64,000 bases of DNA from Lineus longissimus (lineage: Eukaryota > Nemertea > Pilidiophora > Heteronemertea > Lineidae), in NCBI RefSeq assembly GCF_910592395.1, contig NC_088309.1, positions 13,148,599 through 13,212,598 of the forward strand. The letters are read 5' to 3'. Position 1 is the stretch's first letter, and every line of letters begins with the position of its first letter. The notes under the pieces were generated by a model that was given only the letters and a program-made list of their open reading frames with translations, made no database searches and was not told where the DNA came from. Shown in pieces: positions 41,665-54,910 of this stretch. Made by a program: the position numbers and the translations under genes.

Positions 41665-44600
41665 GTCAGAGGACATGGGATTGCCCGATTCCCTCAGTTG
41701 GTTTTGGAAATCCGATCAGGGCGGACACACGGTCTGAAAGCTCCGTGTTCAACCGTGTGGATTGTTCAGGCCAAGTATACTCGTTTTTTGGAGTGTGTGC
41801 CGGGGGGTAATCCTGTTGGACAGGATAGGCCCTAGGGCAAGACGGTAGGCTAGGTTCGCCTAGATGACCGAGGGTGAGAAATGGATGCCGGGGGGGTAAT
41901 CCTGTTGGACAGGATAGGCCCAACGTTTGTCAATTTATTTTCGTATTCGATCGTTAATTTTTGTGGAACCGATTAAAACTAAAGCCAAAGACAGTTGGTA
42001 CATACATGTATAATTACTTTATATAAATATTGCCAATTTCCATTTCAAACTGATGCAGTCAAAGTACGCTTTATTTAGTAGTTCATCTTCAGGCCCATGT
42101 ACTCAGATCCAGTTTTGTATTTCAGAAAACCATATATTGATCAACTGTAAGAATAAAGCTCAACGACAATGTTGAATCAATCGGTATTTCGTCATCTTAT
42201 TAACGTACAGCTAATGAGATCGACCAAAGTATGGGTGAACTATGATGCAACAAAAGTTTTTTTTGCTTTCATTACTAGAAAATTCCTGTTAAATTCTTCA
42301 TTTTGAAATTAGTTAAGCTTGCTACAGGTGACCTTTTTTTTCAGACAGCATGTGACCTTTGAGAACACCCCTCATGGTCAGCAATGAAGTCAGTTCGGGT
42401 CGTTATGGCCAACTCAGCCCATACATGAAGGATTGGGGGTCTTTATCAAAGGTTATGGAAGAGATTTTTAAAATAACATAATAATCCGAACACATTCTGT
42501 GGAATTGCAAGTGCCAAAAAATGATGGTCATAAAGCACAGATCATGGACTCAGCAGAGGAAGTCAAGACTGAGGATGTGATAAACTATGTTCCCTTTCAT
42601 CACGTACTACACCCAGCCAAGCCCGGCAAACTGAGGGTTGTGTGGGACGCTGCTGCCAGATATGATAACAGATAACATAAACTCACTGCTAGGAGTTCTG
42701 CCGAGATTTCGCACGGGCGAAGAAGCCGCAATTCAAGCCGACATAAATTGTATGTTCAATCAGGTATTCATCAGTGACAATCTGAACTTGTGTCGTTATC
42801 TATGGTTTGAGGATAACGATTTGGATGGGAAGGTGGTCGAATTTCAACTGCTTCATAACTTCTAAAGTGGAACTCACGCACCAGGAAATGCCGGCTATGC
42901 TCTGCAGAGAACCTGTACCGACAATGATGAGAAATACCACCCAGAAGTGATAAAGACAGTATCCTAAGCGGTGTGACGTCAGAGGACATGGGATTGCCCG
43001 ATTCCCTCAGTTGGTTTTGGAAATCCGATCAGGGCGGACACACGGTCTGAAAGCTCCGTGTTCAACCGTGTGGATTGTTCAGGCCAAGTATACTCGTTTT
43101 TTGGAGTGTGTGCCGGGGGGTAATCCTGTTGGACAGGATAGGCCCTAGGGCAAGACGGTAGGCTAGGTTCGCCTAGATGACCGAGGGTGAGAAATGGATG
43201 CCGGGGGGGTAATCCTGTTGGACAGGATAGGCCCAACGTTTGTCAATTTATTTTCGTATTCGATCGTTAATTTTTGTGGAACCGATTAAAACTAAAGCCA
43301 AAGACAGTTGGTACATACATGTATAATTACTTTATATAAATATTGCCAATTTCCATTTCAAACTGATGCAGTCAAAGTACGCTTTATTTAGTAGTTCATC
43401 TTCAGGCCCATGTACTCAGATCCAGTTTTGTATTTCAGAAAACCATATATTGATCAACTGTAAGAATAAAGCTCAACGACAATGTTGAATCAATCGGTAT
43501 TTCGTCATCTTATTAACGTACAGCTAATGAGATCGACCAAAGTATGGGTGAACTATGATGCAACAAAAGTTTTTTTGCTTTCATTACTAGAAAATTCCTG
43601 TTAAATTCTTCATTTTGAAATTAGTTAAGCTTGCTACAGGTGACCTTTTTTTTCAGACAGCATGTGACCTTTGAGAACACCCCTCATGGTCAGCAATGAA
43701 GTCAGTTCGGGTCGTTATGGCCAACTCAGCCCATACATGAAGGATTGGGGGTCTTTATCAAAGGTTATGGAAGAGATTTTTAAAATAACATAATAATCCG
43801 AACACATTCTGTGGAATTGCAAGTGCCAAAAAATGATGGTCATAAAGCACAGATCATGGACTCAGCAGAGGAAGTCAAGACTGAGGATGTGATAAACTAT
43901 GTTCCCTTTCATCACGTACTACACCCAGCCAAGCCCGGCAAACTGAGGGTTGTGTGGGACGCTGCTGCCAGATATGATAACAGATAACATAAACTCACTG
44001 CTAGGAGTTCTGCCGAGATTTCGCACGGGCGAAGAAGCCGCAATTCAAGCCGACATAAATTGTATGTTCAATCAGGTATTCATCAGTGACAATCTGAACT
44101 TGTGTCGTTATCTATGGTTTGAGGATAACGATTTGGATGGGAAGGTGGTCGAATTTCAACTGCTTCATAACTTCTAAAGTGGAACTCACGCACCAGGAAA
44201 TGCCGGCTATGCTCTGCAGAGAACCTGTACCGACAATGATGAGAAATACCACCCAGAAGTGATAAAGACAGTATCCTAAGCGGTGTGACGTCAGAGGACA
44301 TGGGATTGCCCGATTCCCTCAGTTGGTTTTGGAAATCCGATCAGGGCGGACACACGGTCTGAAAGCTCCGTGTTCAACCGTGTGGATTGTTCAGGCCAAG
44401 TATACTCGTTTTTTGGAGTGTGTGCCGGGGGGTAATCCTGTTGGACAGGATAGGCCCTAGGGCAAGACGGTAGGCTAGGTTCGCCTAGATGACCGAGGGT
44501 GAGAAATGGATGCCGGGGGGGTAATCCTGTTGGACAGGATAGGCCCAACGTTTGTCAATTTATTTTCGTATTCGATCGTTAATTTTTGTGGAACCGATTA

Positions 44601-46490
44601 AAACTAAAGCCAAAGACAGTTGGTACATACATGTATAATTACTTTATATAAATATTGCCAATTTCCATTTCAAACTGATGCAGTCAAAGTACGCTTTATT
44701 TAGTAGTTCATCTTCAGGCCCATGTACTCAGATCCAGTTTTGTATTTCAGAAAACCATATATTGATCAACTGTAAGAATAAAGCTCAACGACAATGTTGA
44801 ATCAATCGGTATTTCGTCATCTTATTAACGTACAGCTAATGAGATCGACCAAAGTATGGGTGAACTATGATGCAACAAAAGTTTTTTTTGCTTTCATTAC
44901 TAGAAAATTCCTGTTAAATTCTTCATTTTGAAATTAGTTAAGCTTGCTACAGGTGACCTTTTTTTTCAGACAGCATGTGACCTTTGAGAACACCCCTCAT
45001 GGTCAGCAATGAAGTCAGTTCGGGTCGTTATGGCCAACTCAGCCCATACATGAAGGATTGGGGGTCTTTATCAAAGGTTATGGAAGAGATTTTTAAAATA
45101 ACATAATAATCCGAACACATTCTGTGGAATTGCAAGTGCCAAAAAATGATGGTCATAAAGCACAGATCATGGACTCAGCAGAGGAAGTCAAGACTGAGGA
45201 TGTGATAAACTATGTTCCCTTTCATCACGTACTACACCCAGCCAAGCCCGGCAAACTGAGGGTTGTGTGGGACGCTGCTGCCAGATATGATAACAGATAA
45301 CATAAACTCACTGCTAGGAGTTCTGCCGAGATTTCGCACGGGCGAAGAAGCCGCAATTCAAGCCGACATAAATTGTATGTTCAATCAGGTATTCATCAGT
45401 GACAATCTGAACTTGTGTCGTTATCTATGGTTTGAGGATAACGATTTGGATGGGAAGGTGGTCGAATTTCAACTGCTTCATAACTTCTAAAGTGGAACTC
45501 ACGCACCAGGAAATGCCGGCTATGCTCTGCAGAGAACCTGTACCGACAATGATGAGAAATACCACCCAGAAGTGATAAAGACAGTATCCTAAGCGGTGTG
45601 ACGTCAGAGGACATGGGATTGCCCGATTCCCTCAGTTGGTTTTGGAAATCCGATCAGGGCGGACACACGGTCTGAAAGCTCCGTGTTCAACCGTGTGGAT
45701 TGTTCAGGCCAAGTATACTCGTTTTTTGGAGTGTGTGCCGGGGGGTAATCCTGTTGGACAGGATAGGCCCTAGGGCAAGACGGTAGGCTAGGTTCGCCTA
45801 GATGACCGAGGGTGAGAAATGGATGCCGGGGGGGTAATCCTGTTGGACAGGATAGGCCCAACGTTTGTCAATTTATTTTCGTATTCGATCGTTAATTTTT
45901 GTGGAACCGATTAAAACTAAAGCCAAAGACAGTTGGTACATACATGTATAATTACTTTATATAAATATTGCCAATTTCCATTTCAAACTGATGCAGTCAA
46001 AGTACGCTTTATTTAGTAGTTCATCTTCAGGCCCATGTACTCAGATCCAGTTTTGTATTTCAGAAAACCATATATTGATCAACTGTAAGAATAAAGCTCA
46101 ACGACAATGTTGAATCAATCGGTATTTCGTCATCTTATTAACGTACAGCTAATGAGATCGACCAAAGTATGGGTGAACTATGATGCAACAAAAGTTTTTT
46201 TTGCTTTCATTACTAGAAAATTCCTGTTAAATTCTTCATTTTGAAATTAGTTAAGCTTGCTACAGGTGACCTTTTTTTTCAGACAGCATGTGACCTTTGA
46301 GAACACCCCTCATGGTCAGCAATGAAGTCAGTTCGGGTCGTTATGGCCAACTCAGCCCATACATGAAGGATTGGGGGTCTTTATCAAAGGTTATGGAAGA
46401 GATTTTTAAAATAACATAATAATCCGAACACATTCTGTGGAATTGCAAGTGCCAAAAAATGATGGTCATAAAGCACAGATCATGGACTCA
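41238..46490. repeat. Tandem array, four 1312/1313-bp units
   Basis: Units begin at CAGCAGAGGAAGTC: 41238, 42551, 43863 and 45176. They are almost identical; the clearest difference is a T-run one base shorter in unit 2 (about 43570). Each unit holds the RT fragment (about 420 bp), two copies of a GGGGTAATCCTGTTGGACAG segment with a 7-bp hairpin (ATCCTGT-TGG-ACAGGAT), and about 650 bp of AT-rich sequence with an AATAAA. The repeated frames of 75, 72 and 85 residues are consequences of the array. The left edge lies inside RT, so the array arose after the element decayed. Confidence 0.95.
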
Positions 46491-47149
46491 TGTGAATTTT
46501 TGAAAAGGCACATGAAATAAAAAAGGGATTTTTGGACCTAGAATTAGAAATTATGTTTGTTCCATAATGAAGGGATGGAATTAGGTGCATCCAAATACAA
46601 CAGATATATGACAAACTAAATATGTATACCATACTCTGCTGAAAACCGCATTCAAATATATCTTATTTTATCTCAGTGATACTTGAAAAAAAAGGTGGAC
46701 ATTTACTTTCTGGTAGAGCTGTATATGTGTACAACTGGAGATCCTCCCATAAATGGTACACACCTTTGCATACTGAAAACTTGTCCAAAAAATAGATCCG
46801 TCCGAAAAAGAATTTGATAGCACTTCCCAACTAAATGACATTACGGCTTCCATCTCCGGACGCAGTTGATTCAGCATCTTTGGAGGGAATACAACCCTGA
46901 TCATATGCAGATATATATAAAGCCACCTACCTTTTTTCGATCCTGATCATGGTATGCTGCTCTCTCATCTGATCATCAGATGATTTTTACAAGGAGAGCC
47001 AATTTTTCATCAGTCAGATTATAGTTTAAATGTTTCAAGTCTAATATAGTTTCAAGGGCTATTTAAACCACAGGTGCCTGTAGAGTTAGGGCTAGTCCTA
47101 GGGTAAGTGTTAGATAGGGTAAACAAAAGGCCAAAGCCTCCATGTTATA
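46491..47149. other. No gene recognised
   Basis: Right flank of the array. The sequence does not continue the BEL pol. A 78-residue minus-strand frame (46668-46904) has no motif. Confidence 0.4.
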
Positions 47150-47689
47150 GGGAGGTAAAGGTCGCACCCAACTTCGACCGGCGCACCACTCGCCGGCGGA
47201 GTCGGAGTACACGCTGATGCGGTTAAGAAATTCATCGAGTCAGGAAGTTCTACTCTTTAGCGCTAGATGGCGCGACGATTTTGTCAATATAGCAGACGTA
47301 AAAAGTTACTTTCGGGTTCAGTTCTCAGCTGTTATGCCCTGTTGTGTAACAAGACAAAAAACTGGAGACAGTGTGCGAGAGGAAATTGTGTCCTGCCAAT
47401 GGACTCCAAAATGCTTATTTTGAAGCCAAATTTCCATTTGCAAACTTGACGCAGTTGTTCTACATTACCATTATAAAGAGTTACAACCGATTTTATAATG
47501 ATAGGACCTACCTCATTTAGAAATATTGATTTTTCCAAGACGGGGATGACTTATGACTCGGGCAGGTGCAAGTCGTTAGCACGAGCGAGTAGAGCGCATA
47601 ATGCAGGGAAACCCATTATTGATGACGTAGTTCACAGAAAGGGAATCACACGGAGACGGAGTCGGAGTCCGGGCCGATCTTAACCTCCC
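47150..47689. mobile_element. MITE, 540 bp, TA target duplication
   Basis: Ends GGGAGGTAAAGGTCG and the complement of CGATCTTAACCTCCC form an imperfect TIR of about 15 bp, flanked by TA on both sides (47148-47149, 47690-47691), as in Tc1/mariner-type MITEs. The frames inside (for example 47217-47423) have no recognised domain. Confidence 0.55.
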
Positions 47690-47779
47690 TATCTATATCA
47701 AATACTATAAGGCAGCTCAATAAAGTACCATTTGGGGGTAGTGTTTCGTCTCGAAATTTTGCACGTTTGTAGTGATATG

Positions 47780-48765
47780 TTATCCTGATGCAATGTCTTG
47801 TTAATTTTTGGAAATTTACTTCAGCGGAGCAGTAGTGAGGGATTTTTAATCAAGACACTGTCAATTCTCCTTACAACTCACAGAAGCCAGGCCAGAGCTG
47901 TTAAGTTATGCAGGGGCTTAATCAATTACCTGCACTCCCTGTGGGCTGACTAACATTACCTGTTGAACGGCTGGGTGTAGGGGGATGATTGGAAGAGCCT
48001 GTACCTGCTGAACTGCTGAACCCAGGTTAATGTTATTTTCAATCCACGATTGCAGGTCACCAGATCTTTGAGATTTTGCAGGAAATGAAATTGTAAACAA
48101 ACGCATGTGTGCAGTTCAAATATAAACAAAAATGTACTTGAGTGGTTGGTGGACTTGGGATTTCCTGCAGTTAGGAGCTTGGGGTCAAATTTATGGGTGC
48201 TGTGTTAGCCAGAGCTAGCCCTTGATTATGACCGGATTTTCAAATGAATTAAAGTGACCATGGTCTGTCTAAGTGCTCACCACAGCACTCTGATCAAGGA
48301 GCTGCTCACGGTGCTGAACTTCTAGCTTGCCTGTCAACTAAGTGCCTTTTCCAAGACCTTACATGTTGGAGGAGTAGGCCTATGCATTTTAAAGTTATAG
48401 GAGTGACAGTGCAATTGGCTCGAGCCATTCGGAAGGCGACATGATCAGATGTGGAGGCCTATCCGAGCTCTCCTTCTTCTCCGTATTAAAAAGGGGCATA
48501 TTGCTCATTAAGGAACGAGGCATATTGACATTGCCTCATCATCTCTATCAGACCAACTGATAAGTGATACACTTTTAATATAGGCCTACACGTATATGTA
48601 TTACGCCATTGCAGGGTCTGAATCTGTGGACAAATGGTTTAATAAGTCTCTCCGATATGGCCCCTTTGATATTGCATTAGATTTTCATTGCAATTCAATA
48701 TTTCGTCTCATGCAAATCAAGGTAAAGCCCATTTGAACCTGCCTGCGCCACGGGTATAACTCTAA
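47780..48765 (-). repeat. Dispersed repeat F3, inverted diverged copy
   Basis: Reverse-complement match to 14440-15239 plus 17785-17990, clearly more diverged than the other copies. It includes the uninterrupted version of the site hit by the element at 25050 (about 48505-48525). The minus-strand frame 47918-48106 keeps the F3 coding remnant open. Confidence 0.7.
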
Positions 48766-49229
48766 AATACACACAAGGTACGCAACCGTGCATGTAATGT
48801 ATTACAAGTTACATGTGATGTGTCCATATGATATGACGACCCCGACCTCTCGCCGAAAACACACAAGTTTTTCCACTTTAGAAACGTTTTTCAAACCAAC
48901 TTTTGTGCGTTCCGTGAATTCACAACAAACTTAACTACAAAAGTTAAATTTGAAAACCACAATCCTCCAAACACTTGATGAGAAATCGAAGATTGTTTTG
49001 AGAATTAGTGCCTTACCATCAAATGCTACGGAAACGCATATCAGAACGAGGCTTCACTGCTTTTCGGCGGTATCAGTTGGGGAAAACCAGAATTTATCCC
49101 GAGCGAACGCTGATTGGCTGGTTGGCAACGCGCGCGGCAATATCCCGGGCGCCAGGTAATGTAAGTAAGTAAAATGTTATTGCTCAATCTTACAATAATA
49201 CAATGCAACATAAATAGACATAGGCCTAC
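48766..49229. other. No gene recognised
   Basis: A 69-residue frame (48950-49159) lacks motifs. Nothing else is seen. Confidence 0.4.
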
Positions 49230-50320
49230 ACAGCACAGGACAATACATACATAATAAGCAAAGTCAAGGACTTAGTGCGCCCCCTTTAGGTCGGGGCAGC
49301 ACCCCCGAACCCCCTACGATAGCGTAACGTTTACCGAGTACAATGGAGGGGACCCCCCCCCTAACCCCCTATGTTGGGACCATCCATAGTTCCTTCCGAC
49401 ACATTTTTGTTTTGGTAATACATTGTCCTTAGTGAGTGTAAGCAACTGTTATATAATATGTAAAGTCACAGACTTAGTGCACCCCCCCCTTTATGTCGGG
49501 GAGCTCCCCCGAACCCCCTACGAGCATATGTTAAGTGCAAGCTCTAACAACTACAGCTGTTACAATGGGGGGAAGCCCCCCCCCAAACTACTAGCCCTGG
49601 ACAGTCAACTAGCCCTTCTGTGTCATACTGCTGGGGGGGGGGGGGCGATGGATGTCATGATTGATGATGATATTATCCAGTGCAATGGGGGGAGCCCCCC
49701 AACCCCCCCCCCCCCGGTGGACAGTCAACTAGCCCTTCCATGTCATTTATCGCGGGGGGGGACTTGGTGAGCCCCCCTTTAGGTCGGGGGAGCACCCCCG
49801 AACCCCCCCTACGATAGCGTAACGTTTTTACCCAGTACAATGGAGGGGAACCCCCCCCCCAAAACCCCCCATGTTGGGACCATCCATAGTTCCTTCCGAC
49901 ACATTTTTCTTTTTGGTAATGTAATACATTGTGATTGTCCTTATTCACGGGAATCGGGCGTTTCCAGTGATATACGACACAAATGGGTTGTCCTCATGCA
50001 TTCACTTTGGAAACGCATTTTAAAATAGATGTTACGTCCTGTTAATGGGGCACGTCATCATCGCGTACATTTGGGAAAAACTCCCTAACGAGACCGGAGC
50101 AGGCGGCTGAAAGTAGTTTAATTATTGGCCGCTAGGGTGCAGTATGTCGCTCACCCGAATTTTTCACGCAACTTTTGCTAAATAGAGCTAGTTCTAGTTT
50201 GTGATTCATTTTGATACTTCAGATTTGGGTAGTAGACCAAAATAACTTAGTCGTCAGTGTGGTTTTAAGCAGGAAAAACGTATTTGTTTTTCTCAAAGTG
50301 CCTTTTTTGGACAGGTGTGT
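49230..50320. repeat. C-rich dispersed repeat block A
   Basis: Contains at least three copies of 'gtca(a/c)(g/a)gactta/ggtg...ccccctttaggtcgggg' (49262, 49464, 49763) and long C runs (49352, 49567, 49701, 49850) with a G run at 49635. The part from 49763 to about 50320 is closely repeated at 55555-56130. Frames in it are low-complexity artefacts. Confidence 0.75.
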
Positions 50321-51960
50321 GCGATTGTTATTCACAATGTGATCTTATTTCTGTTCCTGAAAAGTTGTTTTCAGTGTATTTTGGTCGACATTTTGACAAT
50401 TATATTTAGCAATATTTCGATAAATGCGGACCTGCTTCTTCCTCTTTTCGTAGTGACGGTGTTTCGATAACTCAGGTCAGTTTCACGGCAAAAATAAGTG
50501 GTAGTTTTGAAATTCGAATGTGCATTTATTGATGTAACGATAAAGTACATTTCCGAGAATAATTAGTGAAAGTTTCAGTAGGTGTCGATTTTTGTAAAGT
50601 AGTGTATAGGCGATGGATTGGCTCAGCCATGTGCTCGTCGTGTCAGCGGGGCGCAAGCCGTCATGGGGGATGTAGGCTACACTACAATGCACGTGATTGA
50701 TGGTTGAACATTCACTCTCGTTGACAGTGTATTATTGAAATATTTGATTGTGATGATGGTGTATTGTACTAGGCCTTGCATGCTCCCAACGTGTGGCATA
50801 TTTCACATTGATACTACCAGTATCAATTACAAAAAAATAGATTGTGAGTAACAATAGGCCTACAATACAATCAATGCTACATGTTATGAGGGTGGGAACG
50901 GGGAAGGGGGGGGGGGTAACTGTCTCGACGTCCCGTTAGGAAAAAAGGCTTATCCCGTTTCCCAATATGCAATTTTAGCCGAATCGTGACGCAAAACACG
51001 GCTTGTCTCGAATCCCGCTAAAATAAGGGTGTCTATCCCGAATCCCGACAGTTATTTTCGGCCCATCCCAGTGTCCCGAAAATACCCGTTCTCCCCCTCA
51101 TAAATACTAGTAGACCATATTGTCACATTGATGTTTTCTTTCATTACAGTTAGACTTCGAGATCTACATTTTCGACAAAGTCCTGGTGTAATATTACGTA
51201 CTTGATGAAGGTAATATTAATTTCTTCAAATTTGAAGCATGACGTTAATGGGGTACCAGCACAACTTCATTGACTGCTACGTGGCGCTGGTGGTAACTAA
51301 GGTATTGCATCGCTCCTATCACTTGAAAAAAACATTTACCCTAGTTACGACCAAAGCTGCTTAGCAGAGGGCGATACCTCATCAGGAGCGCCACAATCAT
51401 ATCATTGGTGTGAAAGCATTTGTATGAAGTTTTTCAGTTCTCAATGTGTTCAAAACCTTGATTGTGAAATTGTGCACTTCGAATTCAAATTTACGTCACT
51501 ACGTTAGTTTGACATCCATTGATGTCACGGTAATTTCACTGTTATGCTGTGCTGCTTTCAGGTTTAATGACACGAATGAGTACAAGTACATTACATTTTT
51601 CGACGAAGGCCTTCTGTAATTTCATACGCTTCTTACGGTTAGTATTGATTCATAATTTCTAGTAAAAAAGTTAATTTTGAAAGTGAAAAATATGTTACAA
51701 TACAATAGACCTGCAAATACCATATACGCAAGTTTTGAACAAATATCACACATATTCCCCAGTTGACTTGTGATGATATTGATAATGGTGGTGGTGGTGT
51801 TATCATGTACATGGCTTCTAACGTAGTAAATGTTTTCTTTTCAGCAACATTCAATAGATTTATTTACTGTATTATCATTTCGACCAAGGCGAATTCGACA
51901 CTTCAATTACACAAGGTTAGTAACTTTTGTTCACAAAATCCAAATGGAGGCAAATACAGA
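50321..51960. other. No gene recognised
   Basis: AT-rich single-copy-looking sequence with short motif-less frames. 50940-51100 has several 'cccgaatcccg/tcccg' repeats of unknown meaning. Confidence 0.4.
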
Positions 51961-52510
51961 ACAATCAAACTTAGTCATTCCAGTCAGTTACTGAAGCACA
52001 GTGAAAACTGTCGGGAGCAGTGCAACTGATGGCATGTCAAACTTCCAGTGACTGTCCCTGTCCATATATTTCAGACAGTACAAATCTTGTAATCATTTTG
52101 TTTATGCAATGTACGTTATTATGTATCATTTCAGCACAATCAAACTTAGTCATTCCAGTCAGTTACTGAAGCACAGCGAAAACTGTCTGAATTAGTGCTG
52201 CTGATGGCATGTAATTACTCTACTACCACTACCAGTGACAGTCAATGTCCATATATTTTCAAGTGTGCGAAATTATTACTCGTCTACTTCTTAGTGTTAT
52301 TTGAATGCAATGTATGTTATAAAAATATTTTTTCAACACTATATCAACATTCTCATTCCTGTCAGTTTCTGAAAATCAGCTAAAGCAATCGCTACCAATG
52401 CAGCTGATAACAGCAATTCTTTTTGTTCCCAATGCCCATCCATGACAATATATTTCACGCATGTGACAATCATGTAATCATCCTGTTTTTTGTGTTCTAT
52501 TCATGCAATA
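51961..52510 (+). repeat. Tandem repeat, about 175-bp unit, three diverging copies
   Basis: ACAATCAAACTTAGTCATTC starts units at 51961 and 52136; a third, more diverged unit starts near 52340 (tctcattcctgtcagtttctgaa). Each includes 'gatggcatgt...' or 'gcagctgata...', a 'tccatatatttc' segment and a 'tgcaatgta'-type segment. Confidence 0.65.
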
Positions 52511-52699
52511 AATAAATTCAGTATTTTCAAATCATTGGTGCTACAAAACTATTCTCATTATAGATTATTCATATTTTATAAAATGCTGTCATGTCAAATT
52601 TTGTGTCCTATAAATCATTATGAAGTCGGCATTTTATATACAACTTTTGTACTCCTCCTAAATAAACATACAAATCTTGTTTTATGTAAACTTTGTATA

Positions 52700-52889
52700 T
52701 GTGACCCGTCACAGCAAAACCAGGCGCATGTCGCTCTGAGCTTGGCAGGTTGAGACGGACTGTTTGTTCATTTATCTATTGTCTGCCTTTTGTAAAATAT
52801 GAGCACATCAATTTCTTCCATTATCTCCTGGTGTCATTTAGGCTCATCTTCTGTGCGACATGTACCTGGTTTTGCTGTGACGGGTCACA
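52700..52889. mobile_element. MITE, 190 bp, TA target duplication
   Basis: TIRs of about 36 bp (TGTGACCCGTCACAGCAAAA... and the complement of ...TTTTGCTGTGACGGGTCACA) differ at two positions. They are flanked by TA (52698-52699, 52890-52891). The TIR itself begins with an internal small palindrome (GTGACccGTCAC). No coding capacity. Confidence 0.88.
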
Positions 52890-53151
52890 TATTCTATAGA
52901 TATACAACACTCTAATGTCACAATGCCTCTCTCACTCGCTTTTATATAGCAAGATGTATGAATAAACATGACACACCAACTATGTACAAAATTGCTAACA
53001 AACTGCACCATTTGTCAGTACACCACATGAAATACAGAGATATGTCTTAATTCTAATCTTTCATTAGCGACACCATTTCTTACCCGAGTGCCTCCTTCAT
53101 TCATACATCTTGTACTTTAACTCAAGATACCCATCTTTGAATATTTTTAGT

Positions 53152-53967
53152 GGCTCTAGGAAAATTCGTCCCCGGAAAATTCGTCCCCGGAAAACTCGTC
53201 CCCGGAAAATTCGTCCCCTAGGAAAATTCGTCCCCGGATAATTCGTCCCCGAGGATAATTCGTCCCTGGAGAATTCGTCCCCGAGGATAATTCGTCCCTG
53301 GAAAATTCGTCCCCGAGGAATATTTTGTCCCCGGAAAATATGTCCCCTAGGATAATTCGTCCCTGGGAAATTCGTCCTCGAAGATAATTCGTGCCCAAAA
53401 GTTGAAAGTTTCTGACATTACTTTCTAGTAATAACTACTACTTACTACTTTCGACTTTTCTCATTCATTATATCTCTCTTTACTACCCTACTAGCTAGTT
53501 ACCTACTCCACTCTTTTCATAGTAGGTAGAGGAAGGCAGGCGAAATAATTTTTTTTTCTTTCAAATAAGTATTTTTACTGGTCAGAATGAAAGAAAAGCT
53601 CTAAATTCTTCAATAAAATATTTTGCCTGCCTACTTCTACCTACTATAAAAATAGTGGGGTAGGTAAATAGCTAGTATGGTAGTAAAGAGAGGTGTTACG
53701 CTGAATGAGAAAATCGAAAGTAGTAGTTATTACTACAGTCCATTCGACAAGACTTAAGAGTCTTAGAAAGTAAAGTCAGAAACTTTCAACTTTGTAAAAT
53801 ATTCTGGGGATGAATTATCCTCGGGGACGAACTTTCCAGGGACGAATTATCCTCGGGGACGAATTTTCCGGGGACGAATTTTCCTTGGGGACGAATTATC
53901 CGGGGACGAATTTGCGGGGACGAATTTTCCGGGGACGAATTATCCGGGGACGAATTTTCCTGTAACC
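53152..53967. mobile_element. Foldback transposon with 15-bp subrepeats
   Basis: The outer parts of both arms are tandem degenerate 15-bp units (GGAAAATTCGTCCCC; complement on the right), about 245 bp on the left and 155 bp on the right. The inner parts (about 53400-53546 and 53621-53800) are non-repetitive inverted repeats around a central stretch of about 75 bp. The flanking 9-bp duplication is ATTTTTAGT at 53143-53151 and 53968-53976. The termini are GGCTCTAGG and the complement of CCTGTAACC. This architecture is that of foldback elements such as sea urchin TU. No transposase. Confidence 0.9.
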
Positions 53968-54309
53968 ATTTTTAGTATACCAAGTACTACAATGTCAATG
54001 TATTGAAGTCATGTTCTTGTAGTGTTATTGGCTTTCTATTATCTTGTCAAAATACCACTTGGTTCTCGCAAAATCTCAATAAAAACAAATGCTATTGCAT
54101 GTATTGCATATTCTAACAGCTATCCACTGTATCGATTTATCCATCATCTGTACTATTTGTCACAAAAATGTTATATTATGTAAATCATATTTCATTACAT
54201 AATGCACACTGCCAATTACTGCTGAACCATTCATATGTCATTTAAATAAATAATTTTCAACTTTTTAAAACCGTCTTATAGTACTGTTCTTGTCACTTAG
54301 CTGAACCAA

Positions 54310-54910
54310 TTGCTCTATAGCATGAAATTTCCAGAAATGCCCCAGGGACTGAAAAGTGCTGTTTTAACAGAGAGGTGTCCTAAACTGAGAAGTCGAGTTG
54401 AATGGAAACAACCAATTTGGAACCAAAAACTACTGTCCTTATTAAAGAGGTTGTCCTCAATAGAAAGGTGTCCACAAAAAGTAGGTCCACTGTATATGAA
54501 AGTACAAACCCTGGTACATGTAGTGACATCATCTACTCCTCGATGTGGACACCTGTGCAAATGCAGCGACAATGTCACATCAGTTATTTAATTCATCGTC
54601 CTTTGTGCAGATGGCACCACCTATCAAGCATGTTGGTGACGAATAGTGTCGCAGCATTTCGTCACCGAGCTTACACGAAAATGCACTGTCATTCATTCAG
54701 CCATAAGTGCAAGACTGTAGGGTTGTTTCCAACCAAAACATGTTCGAAATGTGTCAAGCATTCGGAACACCCAAAGACTGATTAGAGAAGTCAAAATTGA
54801 ATGGAAACAACCAATTTGGGACCAAAACCAGTGTCCTTATTGGAAAGGTTGTCTTTAATAGAGAGGTGTCTACTAACGGAGGTTCCACTGTACATAATGT
54901 AGGAACCCTG
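54310..54910. repeat. Two related pogo/Tigger-type MITE fragments
   Basis: 'gaatggaaacaaccaatttgg' recurs at 54399 and 54798, each followed by '(g)tccttatt...aggttgtc...agaggtgtc...' and ending in GGTCCACTGTA or GGTTCCACTGTAC (about 54482, 54881). The CACTGTA ends are complements of TACAGTGGAACC, as at 37037. The frames inside are not genes. Confidence 0.5.

Noticed and set aside
41666-45861. Repeated 72- and 85-residue minus-strand frames
   Set aside because: They recur only because the 1.31-kb unit recurs; the plus-strand RT fragment accounts for part of them and the rest have no motif.
53156-53398. 80-residue minus-strand frame rich in G-D-E-F-S
   Set aside because: Pure translation of the 15-bp foldback subrepeats.
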